NCBI GenBank assembly: GCA_024276675.1
Contig: JAJRWT010000032.1
Location: forward strand, 124,001-188,000
Length of the DNA: 64,000 bases
Direction: 5' to 3'
From: Myxococcota bacterium
GTDB lineage: Bacteria; Myxococcota_A; UBA796; JAFGLY01
The notes below the pieces were generated by a model. It was not told where the DNA came from. It saw only the letters and a list, made by a program, of their open reading frames with translations, and did not search any database. A program made the translations under genes and the position numbers. Positions within the stretch are counted from its first letter, which is position 1. Each line of letters starts with the position of its first letter. Positions 52,058-61,386 of the stretch are shown piece after piece.

Positions 52058-53893
52058 ATGCGCCTACGTACGCGGCTGATCCTGGGAATCACAGCGGTGG
52101 CCCTGTTGCCACTTCTACTGCTGCAAATCACCGCCACGCGGCAGGCTACCCACGAAGTAACGAATCGCGTGGTGGAACTGCATGTCCAGAAAGCCAGCAA
52201 CCTCGCCACCTTCGTAGACACATACATGTTTGCCCAGATCCGTGCCCTGGATCTCGTGATGCAGCCATTCCAGATCGAAGATCTTTCCGACAAAGCCCGC
52301 ATCGGATTTCAGCGCCTCGTCTACCAGCAGTTCGACGATGTCAATATCGTCAGCCTGTTGGACGGTCGCGGGATGGATCTGGCGCCAAGTCAGATGCTTA
52401 CCGAAATATCCGGTGAGCAGGGGGCCCGTGCACACGAACTGATCAGCCAGAAGCGTTTCAACGCCTTCCGAAAGCGTCTCCCAACTTCACGAGCCTTCTC
52501 CGATGGTTTTGCCATTGGCGAACCCTATACGCCCCCAGATTCCGACTACCCGGTGGTACCTATCGCCATATCGAGAGCAGACGACCAGGATGTGATACTG
52601 GGCGTGGAACTGTCATTGAAGATGGTCGTACAGCAGTTGGAGTCCCAACTGATCAACGACATGGAGATATCACTGTTGGACGACCGTGGGGGGTTCATCA
52701 TCCGTCGTGGTCCACGTTTTTTCGTGCGCTTGGGCCTGTTGGATTCCCTCCTGGGCGCAAGCCAGGCCGACCTGAGTTTCACCGCCGAAGACGGAGAGAA
52801 GGTCCTGGCTGCATTCTGCGAAGTGGCCAGTACAGGCTGGATCGCCGTAGTAGCTGAACCATACGACACCGTGGTAGCGGCGGCCGGCGACATCCGGCTA
52901 CGATCCGCCTACTTTGGCCTGGTTGCTGCTTTTCTGGCCGTGGTCATCGGAGCCCAGTTCGCCAATCAAATACACCGACCGGTTATCCAACTCCGGGACG
53001 CTGTCATGGAGCTGGGGGCTGGAAACCTGGGCCGCCTGGTGGATCTGGACAAGATCAAAGAGTTTGCGGAGCTGGGGCGAGCCTTCAACACGATGTCCCG
53101 CCATTTGAAGGAAAGTCTGGATGAAATTGAAGCTCAACGGCGTGAGATCGAGGCTTTCAACCTCCAGCTACAGGCCAGGGTCGAAGAACGCACCAGGGAA
53201 CTCCAGCAGACTCAGCACAAGCTCCTGGAATCGGGGAAACTGGCCGCGGTGGCAGAGCTGGGGGCTGGTCTGGCCCATGAATTGAACAATCCCCTGGCGG
53301 GAGTCCTGGGCATCACGCAGATTCTCAAGAACCGCCTCCAGGAGACAACCGAGAAACCGCTCCTGGAGTCGCTGGAAAGTCAGGCCCTCCGTTGCAGCGA
53401 GATCCTCCGATCTCTGCAAAACTTCACCGGTGACGGGCTTGAACGGGGAGATCTCATGGAGTTGGACCTGGACGATCTCATGGCAGAAGTCGTGGGGCTT
53501 GTCAGGACCGCTTTCAGGCAACGTGGAGTCTCCATCGAACATCGACGTTCCATCAAGCCGCTGCCCATTCGCGCTGACAGAGCCATGGTTGGGCGTGCTC
53601 TTCTCCAACTCCTCACGAGCTTGAGAGTCCTGGCCAGAGACGGGGGAGCCTTGAAGGTACAGGCCAGGGCCTCCGGTAACGAAATCGAGTTGGAACTGGA
53701 GATAAACCCTGTCAAACCGGAAGGTGCCGACGCTGGACGCGACGACTGGTATGCTTCGGGAATGTCCCTCTGGGTAGCTCGCAGAATCCTGGCAGAGCAT
53801 GGGGGGCGCCTGAAGGAACCTGGCCCCGATGCGCAGGGGAGATACGTCATCGTCCTTCCGAGATCCAGTTATAGTAGTAGCTACCGTGCGTGA
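52058..53893 (+). CDS. Membrane sensor histidine kinase with degenerate ATP-binding domain
   Basis: 611 residues. A transmembrane helix (LILGITAVALLPLLLLQI), a periplasmic sensor region of ~250 residues that looks like a dCache-type domain (DDRGGFIIRRG, STGWIAVVAEPY), a second helix (AYFGLVAAFLAVVIGAQFA), a HAMP domain, a coiled coil and HisKA with His407 (GAGLAHELNNPLAGVLG). The catalytic domain is abnormal: the N-box Asn is missing (LLQLLTSLRVLARDGG), no D-x-G-x-G box is present, and G2 is G-M-S-L (GMSLWVARRILAEHGG). It probably cannot autophosphorylate alone and may act as a sensor partner or phosphoacceptor. It overlaps the FecR gene start. Confidence 0.8.
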   Translation: MRLRTRLILGITAVALLPLLLLQITATRQATHEVTNRVVELHVQKASNLATFVDTYMFAQIRALDLVMQPFQIEDLSDKARIGFQRLVYQQFDDVNIVSLLDGRGMDLAPSQMLTEISGEQGARAHELISQKRFNAFRKRLPTSRAFSDGFAIGEPYTPPDSDYPVVPIAISRADDQDVILGVELSLKMVVQQLESQLINDMEISLLDDRGGFIIRRGPRFFVRLGLLDSLLGASQADLSFTAEDGEKVLAAFCEVASTGWIAVVAEPYDTVVAAAGDIRLRSAYFGLVAAFLAVVIGAQFANQIHRPVIQLRDAVMELGAGNLGRLVDLDKIKEFAELGRAFNTMSRHLKESLDEIEAQRREIEAFNLQLQARVEERTRELQQTQHKLLESGKLAAVAELGAGLAHELNNPLAGVLGITQILKNRLQETTEKPLLESLESQALRCSEILRSLQNFTGDGLERGDLMELDLDDLMAEVVGLVRTAFRQRGVSIEHRRSIKPLPIRADRAMVGRALLQLLTSLRVLARDGGALKVQARASGNEIELELEINPVKPEGADAGRDDWYASGMSLWVARRILAEHGGRLKEPGPDAQGRYVIVLPRSSYSSSYRA

Positions 53894-54749
53894 CACCCTG
53901 CGAATGCTGCTCCCCCTGGCTATCGTGTTGATGGCTGGATGGCTTGGTTACTACCTTCTGTTTCCATCTGCCCAACTCGCTCCTCTCGTGGTCAGGCAAG
54001 TGGAGGGCACTGTACTCCAGATAGACGCCAACGGAGCGCGAATCGAGGCTGTCCCCGGGGCGGTACTCAAAAGAGAAGACAAGATAGAGACCGAGGACGA
54101 TGGGCGGGCACTGCTGGCATTCGGAACCGACAGCACCCTTGCCCTGCACCATGGCACAACCATGACAGTTCTTGGCCTTTCCAAAGAGGGCCTAAAGGTG
54201 GAGTTGGATGAGGGCCGTGTCGAAGCCACGGTGCGTCCGGGACGAGGAACACTGGGCATCGTGAACCTCAATCGTGAGATTATCGCCACCGATGCCACCT
54301 TTACGGTAGGAGTAAACAGGGCTGGTGGGCTCGCCGTGGAAAGTCAACGGGGGCAGGTGGAACTATCGGGTGTTGAAGGATTCCAGGTTCTGCGTGAAGG
54401 GCAGAGGATCATGGCATCGCGTGACGGAACGGCCAGGTTGGCCTCGATTCCGGAATCGCTCTTGCTGGAAGTGGAATGGCCCGACTCCGCGGCCACCCGT
54501 GAAGCGGAGCTGTCGGTAGCCGGGCGCACGGATCCCGGCGCAATGGTCAGGATCGGAGCATCAGGCAAGTGGACCGCGGTCATGGCCGGAGCCGACGGCC
54601 GCTTCAAGGCTACGGTTCCCCTGGCCGAGGGCCCCAACGCTCTCGAAGTCATCTCCCAAGATCCGCTTGGTCGGACCACGAGCCAGGATTCCTCGATAAT
54701 ACGAGACAGCCGACCTCCCCAGGGGACACTTTTCGAGGTACATTATTGA
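53886..54749 (+). CDS. FecR-domain protein, membrane anchored
   Basis: About 287 residues from GTG 53886, overlapping the kinase stop; ATG 53904 is an alternative. One N-terminal membrane helix (MLLPLAIVLMAGWLGYYLLF) then a FecR domain (VVRQVEGTVLQIDANGARIEAVPGAVLKREDKIETEDDGRALLAFGTDSTLALHHGT...ATDATFTVGV). A C-terminal beta domain has the Ig-like strand pattern (ELSVAGRTDPGAMVRI...FKATVPLAEGPNALEVISQDPLGRTT). FecR proteins without a sigma partner are common in delta-group bacteria, where they sense or scaffold envelope components. It is sandwiched between a sensor kinase and an outer-membrane protein. Confidence 0.82.
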   Translation: MRDTLRMLLPLAIVLMAGWLGYYLLFPSAQLAPLVVRQVEGTVLQIDANGARIEAVPGAVLKREDKIETEDDGRALLAFGTDSTLALHHGTTMTVLGLSKEGLKVELDEGRVEATVRPGRGTLGIVNLNREIIATDATFTVGVNRAGGLAVESQRGQVELSGVEGFQVLREGQRIMASRDGTARLASIPESLLLEVEWPDSAATREAELSVAGRTDPGAMVRIGASGKWTAVMAGADGRFKATVPLAEGPNALEVISQDPLGRTTSQDSSIIRDSRPPQGTLFEVHY

Positions 54750-54805
54750 CCTCTCAACGACCAGAAACGACGTATGCCACGACCAGGATCATCTGATGCC
54801 AGAGG

Positions 54806-54976
54806 CTGTCCGTTTCCCTTCTACAGGCGGCTCCCGTTGCAGGAGCGATCCCTTTCTTCGCCACACACAGCCCCTCGGCTCCTCGCACCGGCAGTGCTGA
54901 TCCTGCGAGTTGCCCAGCGGCTCCTGCCACGCAAGCGATTCGCACCTGTGAATGCCGTCTTTCTACGTGGACACCC
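54806..54976. repeat. Dispersed palindromic element, copy 5
   Basis: The left arm (GTTTCCC..., GCTCCCGTTGCAGGAGCG, TTTCTTCGCCA) aligns closely with the inverted right arm of the copy at 62766-62930 (GTTCCC..., GCTCCCATCGCAGGAGCG, TTCCTTCGCCA). The right arm (GAGTTGCCCAGCGG...CGCAAGCGATTCG...TTTCTACG) resembles the right arm of copy 3. Outer ends share an inverted GG-x-TGTCC. It lies between the FecR gene and the beta-barrel gene, ending about 10 bases before the preferred ATG of the latter. Confidence 0.55.
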
Positions 54977-54986
54977 ACTTTCCACG

Positions 54987-57491
54987 ATGAAACTGTACGT
55001 GGCCTTGTTCCTGCTGTGCCTCCATCCAAGGGCTACCATGGCAGAGGTCATGCTGCTCTCACCCGATGGCCCACTGCAACCGGGAGCCGAGCAGGAAATC
55101 CTCATCGTGCTTCATGATCACGGCCTGGCTCTCGATGAACCTCCTCCGGATCTCCTGCCCGACAGTGGGGAGATCGTAACTGCCACGCAGAAGTTGGGCA
55201 CAGGTCTCTACTCGTTTCGATTCAGACCATCAGCCGATGCCAGCGATCGTGTCGAGTTCACTTTGAACACTGATTCTGGAACAACTCGAATATCGTCCCT
55301 ACCCGTTGCTTCGATTGCCCGAGCCACGCTGATGGGTCCGGATCGCGTTGATGTAGTGGCTGGCAGTGAAAACGATGTCACCTTGCTATTCAAGGGGGAA
55401 GACCTCCCAGAACCCCAACAGCTCAAGATCGTCCTGACCGAGGGTGAAGTCAAGGATATCTCCTCCGGCCCATCTGGCCTGTCAGTCACCATACGCATGG
55501 GCAGTGAACGCTACCCACGCATGGCCCTGCTGGGAGTCTGGGACTCGCGAAAGCTGGACCGGGCCCCCGAATGGGTTCCTGTGTTCATCTCAGGCCGGCC
55601 GGTAATACCCATTCGAACCGAACCGTCAGCCCGAGTGTGGCTCACTGTGGGCAAACGCCACTACGGACCCTTCCAGGCAGACCAGCAAGGCATTGCACAG
55701 GCCAGACTTACAGTCAAGCCGGGGGAAGAAACCGCATCGGTACGAATACTGGATAATCTTGGCAACGAGCAGCAGACCACATTGACCCTGACCGGAGATC
55801 CAAAACCGGTCATGGCATTGCTGGCCGAACCGCCCAGGCCACCGGGGACCAGGGCGGCCCCCGTGTATCTTGCTGCCCTCGACTCCAGGGGCCGCCCATG
55901 GTCAGGCCCCCTACCGGTCTGCCAGGCCACACCCGGGGGATTTCTTCCCGTGGTCACCATGGAAGCTGGGAGCTACCGAGTATCGCCATCATCTCCCTCC
56001 GCTGCGGAATATCTGGATGTAAAACTGCGATGCGAGCTGACCGACACAGTCACTGCCAACAGTGTACGGATCCCCATTGGCGAGGGTGTCCCCCGCCGTT
56101 TGACCCTTCGTCTATACCCGGATCAGCTCTCCGCCGACTTTCCAGTCGCCCAGGTGCAGGCAATACTCGAAGACTGGCGAGGAGAACGAATGGACCCTCG
56201 GCACATAGAACTGAAGGCCGAACTTGGCTCCATCTCCGTAGACAGCGTGAAGAACAGATCTTTACATGCCGAGTACCAGGGATCTCGTGCCGTTGCACGG
56301 GGTGGCGACATCATCAAGGCCAGCCTGGACCTGGATCCAGGAAACGGGCCACCTGCCGCCCTCCAGGTTTTTCCCCAACGGGCAGGGCAAGATTCACTTC
56401 GTCTGGGCATACTGGGAAGGGCGCTGGACTATCTGGGCAGGCCTCTGCAGGGCGTTGAAATGACCCTGACAATCGGATCGGCTTCAGCCAAGGTGCTCTC
56501 CGACTCAAGAGGGTGGGGGCAGGCATCACTGCCACTGGAAGCTTCTGGAGAGTTGATAGTCCTGGAAAACCGCGCTGGAGGCCTTGTACGAAGAACACCG
56601 TACCTTGAAAATGCCGGGATCCGCACACACAGCACACTTGACCCAGACCTTGAAGCCACCGTTCATGTACCCATCAGCGCCGGCCTTGTACGTGAGGTCT
56701 TCATCACCACCACACCTTCGACGCTGTACTCGGGGCCAGCGGCTGCCGCCAAAGTAACCGTGCGACTGGTGGACAAACACGGCAACACCGTGACCGATGA
56801 AGGAGTCAAGGTCTCTACCACAGCGGGCCGCGTGGGTACGCTCCACCCCAGGGCTGATGGAACCTACCAGGGATGGTACTGGCCTCCCGCCAGCATGAAA
56901 ACCGGTACCATCCGCATCACCGCATCGGGAAGAGAGAGCACCTTCGCCGCGACCACCGAAATAAAGCTCTTGCCGCGTCCCATGAACAGGAACATGGGCA
57001 TAGGTCTTGGCGCCATCACCAACCTGGGCTCCATCCATTCTCCACTCGTAGAGCTGTCCCTGGAGCAACGTACGCCCTTCTTCAACAGGCGCTTGCTCTT
57101 CCGGCTGGCAGCCATGGCCTACTCCGACAAAGACACCGTAGAAGACAACTCGACCGCCAACGACATCTCTGTGAGGACTACCTTCAACCCCTTCTATGCA
57201 GGGCTTCTGGCCCGCCAGGAACATGGCCTTCGCTCATCGTGGATCGGAGCGGCAATGGCCCTCGTCATGTACCGCACCGAAACAGATTTCAACGATCCCG
57301 AACTGGTGAGGGGTACTGGCATCGGTGGTCCGGGAATCGTGTTGTTCGGTGGCCTTGGCTGGCGGCTTGGCGTTGGTGAACTCGGACTCGAGTTGCGCTA
57401 CCTGCAGGTCAGCACATCGTCAGGCGCCGTGGAGTACGCTGGTGGTATCGGCGGGCTGGTGGCATTGCCCACCTATAGAATCCTGTTTTGA
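54987..57491 (+). CDS. Outer-membrane protein: Ig-like periplasmic domains plus C-terminal beta-barrel
   Basis: About 834 residues from ATG 54987, which starts a signal peptide (MKLYVALFLLCLHPRATMA); ATG 54774 would put the signal sequence 71 residues in. The N-terminal two-thirds have Ig/Big-like strands (VTVRLVDKHGNTVTDEGVKVSTTAGRVGTLHPRADGTYQGWYW is a clear invasin-type Ig repeat). The last ~170 residues have alternating amphipathic strands (MGIGLGAITNLGS, RLLFRLAAMAYSD, NPFYAGLLARQEH, GELGLELRYLQVSTS) and end in ...YRILF, a C-terminal Phe typical of BAM-inserted barrels. This resembles a small barrel with a large periplasmic or surface domain. Confidence 0.75.
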   Translation: MKLYVALFLLCLHPRATMAEVMLLSPDGPLQPGAEQEILIVLHDHGLALDEPPPDLLPDSGEIVTATQKLGTGLYSFRFRPSADASDRVEFTLNTDSGTTRISSLPVASIARATLMGPDRVDVVAGSENDVTLLFKGEDLPEPQQLKIVLTEGEVKDISSGPSGLSVTIRMGSERYPRMALLGVWDSRKLDRAPEWVPVFISGRPVIPIRTEPSARVWLTVGKRHYGPFQADQQGIAQARLTVKPGEETASVRILDNLGNEQQTTLTLTGDPKPVMALLAEPPRPPGTRAAPVYLAALDSRGRPWSGPLPVCQATPGGFLPVVTMEAGSYRVSPSSPSAAEYLDVKLRCELTDTVTANSVRIPIGEGVPRRLTLRLYPDQLSADFPVAQVQAILEDWRGERMDPRHIELKAELGSISVDSVKNRSLHAEYQGSRAVARGGDIIKASLDLDPGNGPPAALQVFPQRAGQDSLRLGILGRALDYLGRPLQGVEMTLTIGSASAKVLSDSRGWGQASLPLEASGELIVLENRAGGLVRRTPYLENAGIRTHSTLDPDLEATVHVPISAGLVREVFITTTPSTLYSGPAAAAKVTVRLVDKHGNTVTDEGVKVSTTAGRVGTLHPRADGTYQGWYWPPASMKTGTIRITASGRESTFAATTEIKLLPRPMNRNMGIGLGAITNLGSIHSPLVELSLEQRTPFFNRRLLFRLAAMAYSDKDTVEDNSTANDISVRTTFNPFYAGLLARQEHGLRSSWIGAAMALVMYRTETDFNDPELVRGTGIGGPGIVLFGGLGWRLGVGELGLELRYLQVSTSSGAVEYAGGIGGLVALPTYRILF

Positions 57492-57792
57492 TATATGATC
57501 TTGAAGTACATTTCCAAATGTCGTCTACACCGGCCGTTGCTTTGCCGAACCCAACGCCTCCATCACACACCCACCGGGCTGAGGCGCTCCCATGATTCCC
57601 ATGATATCGGATGGAATGAAATACTCTCTGGAACCTGGGAATAGCTCCAGGAGTCCGTCCGCAGTCCAGCCCGGTGAAACCTCATCGCAGCTTTGCCATG
57701 CACCGCCTGCCTTGCGCCGCACAAGGCAGGCAAATCCCTCGCCTCGGGTCTGTAACTTTTTCCCCACGCCAACCCTGCCGTAGGTTGCTGGG
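57492..57792. other. Intergenic region between the barrel protein and the Ig-repeat lipoprotein
   Basis: 301 bases, in which the only structured element is the hairpin at 57705-57731. No alternative start for the downstream gene exists: its frame has an in-frame TAG at 57781-57783, just 12 bases before TTG 57793. I see no palindromic-element copy and no clear promoter. Confidence 0.45.
57705..57731 (+). terminator. Perfect 10-bp stem-loop, possible attenuator
   Basis: GCCTGCCTTG (57705-57714) and CAAGGCAGGC (57722-57731) with a 7-base loop. A short T-run (CTTTTTCC) lies about 25 bases further on. It sits 62 bases before the TTG start of the Ig-repeat lipoprotein gene. Confidence 0.4.
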
Positions 57793-60700
57793 TTGTTCAC
57801 GCTCATTCTTTTTTTCGCTGGCTGTTCGCCGGAGCTTCCGGCTCCCCAACTCTCTGGGATCTCTCCCAACTGGGGCTATAACGGCGAACGTACAGAGGTC
57901 TGGATCCATGGTCGATACTTCTACCCGCAGATCGAGATCGACTCCATGGAAGCCGGAGGGCGTGTGGATCTCCAGTATTCCCTCAACCTGGAGTCACAGG
58001 ATGCTTCCTACGCGCTGGACGGGGTCCAGGTCGAGTCCTACGAGTCTATCTTTGCCACCGTCCCCGCTGGCCTGGATGTGGGCATATATGATCTCTGGTT
58101 GACCTCGCCAACATCTGACTCAGCAGTACTGGATGCTGCATTTTCGGTCACCGACACCCGTGCAGACCACCTGGCTTTCGAGGTGGACGAAGTTGCCTAC
58201 GAGGTCAATACGCCCTTCAAGATAGACTTCCAGCTCTATGATCCCGAAGATGACGAGCTGAACATGTCCATGGACGTGACCCTGGTAATCACCGGCAGAT
58301 CTGGCGTTGAAGGCTTTGAATTCGACCTGGTGGACCTGGATGATGCCACGGAACTGCGCAGTAGCACCAAGGTGGTGCTGGCAGGCAGCCTCAACAGCGC
58401 GGGCCACGGTGATTTCACCGCTCGTTCCTCTATTCCCGACGATATCAAGATCGAGTTGGAGCCTGGAGATTCCAGCTCCGTCGTGGATGGCGACAACCTG
58501 ATTCTCTCCGTGGAACCGGCCCAGTTGAATGCCGTGGAGATCACGCTCCCATCAGAGGATTTCCAGACCACTGCGGGGGTATCATTCGATGTCCTGTTGC
58601 AATTGGTAGACACCTACGGCAACCCCAGGGATGACGTCGCATCCTTGATAATATCTGAAGAATGCGGCTCTTTCGTAGAAAACGTGGACATCGTCGGCAG
58701 CACGACACTGGAGGTCCATGCCACCGGAGCCACCGGAACCGACTGCGAACAGAACAAGATCTACGCATACGGTACAGCATCCGGCGAAAGTGCCCCGTTT
58801 CAGGTGCTGCCGGCAGCCGCAACAGCCTATTCCGTAGGAGTCTTTCCATCCGAAGTAATAGCAGGCGAAGAAGCACTTACCGCCGTTATCTCTGCAAACG
58901 ACGACTATGGCAACGTCGTGACCGATTACGGTGAAGATCTTTCATTGACCCTCACCGACACTGCGGGAGGCCTTGACCCCGACAGCGGCGTGGGTTGGCA
59001 AGAATGTCCAGGATTCTCCACGGGTTGGCAGGTATGTACGGCCTACCTCTGGAGCGCATCCGATGAAGACCAACTGGTGGCCACGGGAACCGATGGTCTG
59101 ACCGGAATCTCGGGTTCGTTTGCAGTCAACGCCGCTTCCTTGGACAGCCTGGATGTATTCATGGATCGAGATCCAGTGTTGGCGGGAGAATCATTCTATA
59201 TCACCGTGCATCCACTCGACGAATATGGCAACTCCATCAATACGAACCCACATGTTGACGAGTACACCTTCAAGGGAATCCAGGAAGACCCCACCTGCGC
59301 CTGGGATGGGGTTTTCATGGACGAAGACTGGCGATCCTTCGAATGCAAGATGCTGGTGGCTTCCGGCCAGGAACAGGTGACCGTCACAATCGAGAACTTG
59401 GACGACCAGGTTTCTTCCACCACCGACCCCTTTTCCGTACAAAACGGGGAACTCGCCGTAGTTTCCATAGACATCGCCGATAGTGCAGAAAACGTGGCTG
59501 GTGTACCTTTCCCCATCACAATTCAGGCAAGGGACGCATGGGGCAATCCCTATTCTGTTCATCACAGCGGCGCGGACATCCAACTGGAAGATGAAACAGG
59601 CACCCTCTGGCCAGGCGAAGCCAGCGTGGACGAGAACGGGCAGGCACAGGTGGACGTCGTGGTCACGAAAGTAATCTCAAGCGACATCATCTCCGCGAGT
59701 CAAGCCGGTATCGACCTTGGCATCTCGCCAAACTTTTCCATCGTGCACGGAGACTTGGCCGAGTTCGAGGCCAGCATGGACAGACCCTGGGCATTCGTGG
59801 GAACGGAATATGAGATCACGTTGACAGCCCAGGACACATGGAGCAACACCGTCACGGACTACTCCGGCGAAGTCACCCTTCTGGCACAGAACCATACAGC
59901 TCCCGTGCTGAGCATCACAGATTTCTCCGACGGTTACGCCCAGGCACCCATCACCTTCACGACGCCACACATCCAAGAAGTACTGGAAGTGGTCTCCGAC
60001 GAACTGGATGGCCCACTGGATGTCCTGCACCTGGATGTTCTCGACGACACCTGTGGCACGGTGAATGCATCGATTCTGATAGACGGTGAAAGCACGGCGG
60101 TGCTGTGTCTGGCAGGGGGCAGCGCCAGCGCAACGCTGGATGCCAGCAACAGTACAGGAACCTACCTCACGTTCCATTACCTGGACGGTGATGGTTTCCA
60201 GTCGCGAACCAGCTCCGACTCGATAGTGCGGGAATGGACAGAGGCAACCGGGACCCTGGTGGAACTGGTCGCCTTCGACAGTGAGGCCTGTGGCGACATG
60301 GACACGGCAAAGGTGTACGTTGCAGAAGACGAGGACCAGGCCGCCGGGCCATTGACAATAACCTCCACCCATGCTGCACGCTACGTTGGCAGTCCCACTG
60401 AAGGCGAAACCGAAATACAAGTATCGGCCAACACCTGCTCTGGAGACACCGCCGGAGGAGCTGCCATCTACCTCCGCGCGACACTGGGAGAACTCGTGGA
60501 TGGGGTCGCCGGTTCGGGCAAGGGTCTCTTCATGCTGTTGGACCACTCGGGAAATGGCACTGCTAGCTGGTCGGTTGAAGACGAAATCTACGGCGGAACC
60601 GCAATGGTGATGGCCGGCAGGCTGGACGGCACCGCCTATGGCGAGATCGAGTTGGAAGCCATCGGAGACGGAGCAGCACCCCACGTCCTCGACCTGGATC

Positions 60701-61386
60701 CCAGGGGCACATCCGACGTCTCCGAGACAGACACGGTCTCCCTGTGGTTCGACGAGCCCATGTGGGAAGAAAGCTTCGAGTATCCCGGGTCGGCGGTATC
60801 AATCGTGGATTCCACAGATACACCAGTCTCCATCGACAGCCTTGCATATGACTCGGCGGACCTTAGGCTGGACATCTATGTCTCCGTGTATACACCACTG
60901 AGCCCCGCCACGGAGACCTACTCGCTGAACCTCGGCTACCAGGCCCGTGATTCCGCCGGCAATCGCCTGGATGGTAACTGGTCCGGCACGTATTCATCAT
61001 TCGCGGCTGATTTCGGAAATGTCGTCAACAGCGCTCCGGACATCGAATCCTGTGTGCCCGACACAGCAGTACTGAGGCCTGACGGCGACGGTGTTGCAGC
61101 CACCGCCGAAGCCGACGAAGTGAACATCGAGGTAGCTGCCGATGGAGAAGCAACCTGGTGGCTCCTGGAAGTCCTGGATGAACAGGGGAACACCACGAGG
61201 CAGACATGGTCGTCCGCCCTGGCCGATACCGGGTACGTGGGATGGGATGCTCGTGCAACGGACGGGCATGTCGTGGAAAATGGCAGCTATTTGTTGCGTG
61301 TCCGGGCGATGGATGAACACTACAATACAGGAACCGCTTGTGAAACAGAGATCACAGTGGATAATCTGATCGTGGATGTACAGTGA
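57793..61386 (+). CDS. Giant Ig-repeat lipoprotein
   Basis: 1197 residues from TTG 57793, the only start possible because TAG lies 12 bases upstream. An unusually short signal peptide (MFTLILFFAG-C) has no basic residue before the lipobox. An IPT/TIG-like domain (PQLSGISPNWGYNGERTEVWIHGRYF) is followed by about eight Ig/filamin-like repeats that open with an A-x-P/S-F-x-V/I pattern and contain D-x-Y/W-G-N-x-V (TAVISANDDYGNVV, ITVHPLDEYGNSI, ITIQARDAWGNPY, ITLTAQDTWSNTV). The last ~100 residues look like a FlgD-type Ig domain (WWLLEVLDEQGNTTRQTW). It is probably an elongated surface adhesin. The next kinase gene starts inside its stop (GTGA). Confidence 0.78.
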   Translation: MFTLILFFAGCSPELPAPQLSGISPNWGYNGERTEVWIHGRYFYPQIEIDSMEAGGRVDLQYSLNLESQDASYALDGVQVESYESIFATVPAGLDVGIYDLWLTSPTSDSAVLDAAFSVTDTRADHLAFEVDEVAYEVNTPFKIDFQLYDPEDDELNMSMDVTLVITGRSGVEGFEFDLVDLDDATELRSSTKVVLAGSLNSAGHGDFTARSSIPDDIKIELEPGDSSSVVDGDNLILSVEPAQLNAVEITLPSEDFQTTAGVSFDVLLQLVDTYGNPRDDVASLIISEECGSFVENVDIVGSTTLEVHATGATGTDCEQNKIYAYGTASGESAPFQVLPAAATAYSVGVFPSEVIAGEEALTAVISANDDYGNVVTDYGEDLSLTLTDTAGGLDPDSGVGWQECPGFSTGWQVCTAYLWSASDEDQLVATGTDGLTGISGSFAVNAASLDSLDVFMDRDPVLAGESFYITVHPLDEYGNSINTNPHVDEYTFKGIQEDPTCAWDGVFMDEDWRSFECKMLVASGQEQVTVTIENLDDQVSSTTDPFSVQNGELAVVSIDIADSAENVAGVPFPITIQARDAWGNPYSVHHSGADIQLEDETGTLWPGEASVDENGQAQVDVVVTKVISSDIISASQAGIDLGISPNFSIVHGDLAEFEASMDRPWAFVGTEYEITLTAQDTWSNTVTDYSGEVTLLAQNHTAPVLSITDFSDGYAQAPITFTTPHIQEVLEVVSDELDGPLDVLHLDVLDDTCGTVNASILIDGESTAVLCLAGGSASATLDASNSTGTYLTFHYLDGDGFQSRTSSDSIVREWTEATGTLVELVAFDSEACGDMDTAKVYVAEDEDQAAGPLTITSTHAARYVGSPTEGETEIQVSANTCSGDTAGGAAIYLRATLGELVDGVAGSGKGLFMLLDHSGNGTASWSVEDEIYGGTAMVMAGRLDGTAYGEIELEAIGDGAAPHVLDLDPRGTSDVSETDTVSLWFDEPMWEESFEYPGSAVSIVDSTDTPVSIDSLAYDSADLRLDIYVSVYTPLSPATETYSLNLGYQARDSAGNRLDGNWSGTYSSFAADFGNVVNSAPDIESCVPDTAVLRPDGDGVAATAEADEVNIEVAADGEATWWLLEVLDEQGNTTRQTWSSALADTGYVGWDARATDGHVVENGSYLLRVRAMDEHYNTGTACETEITVDNLIVDVQ

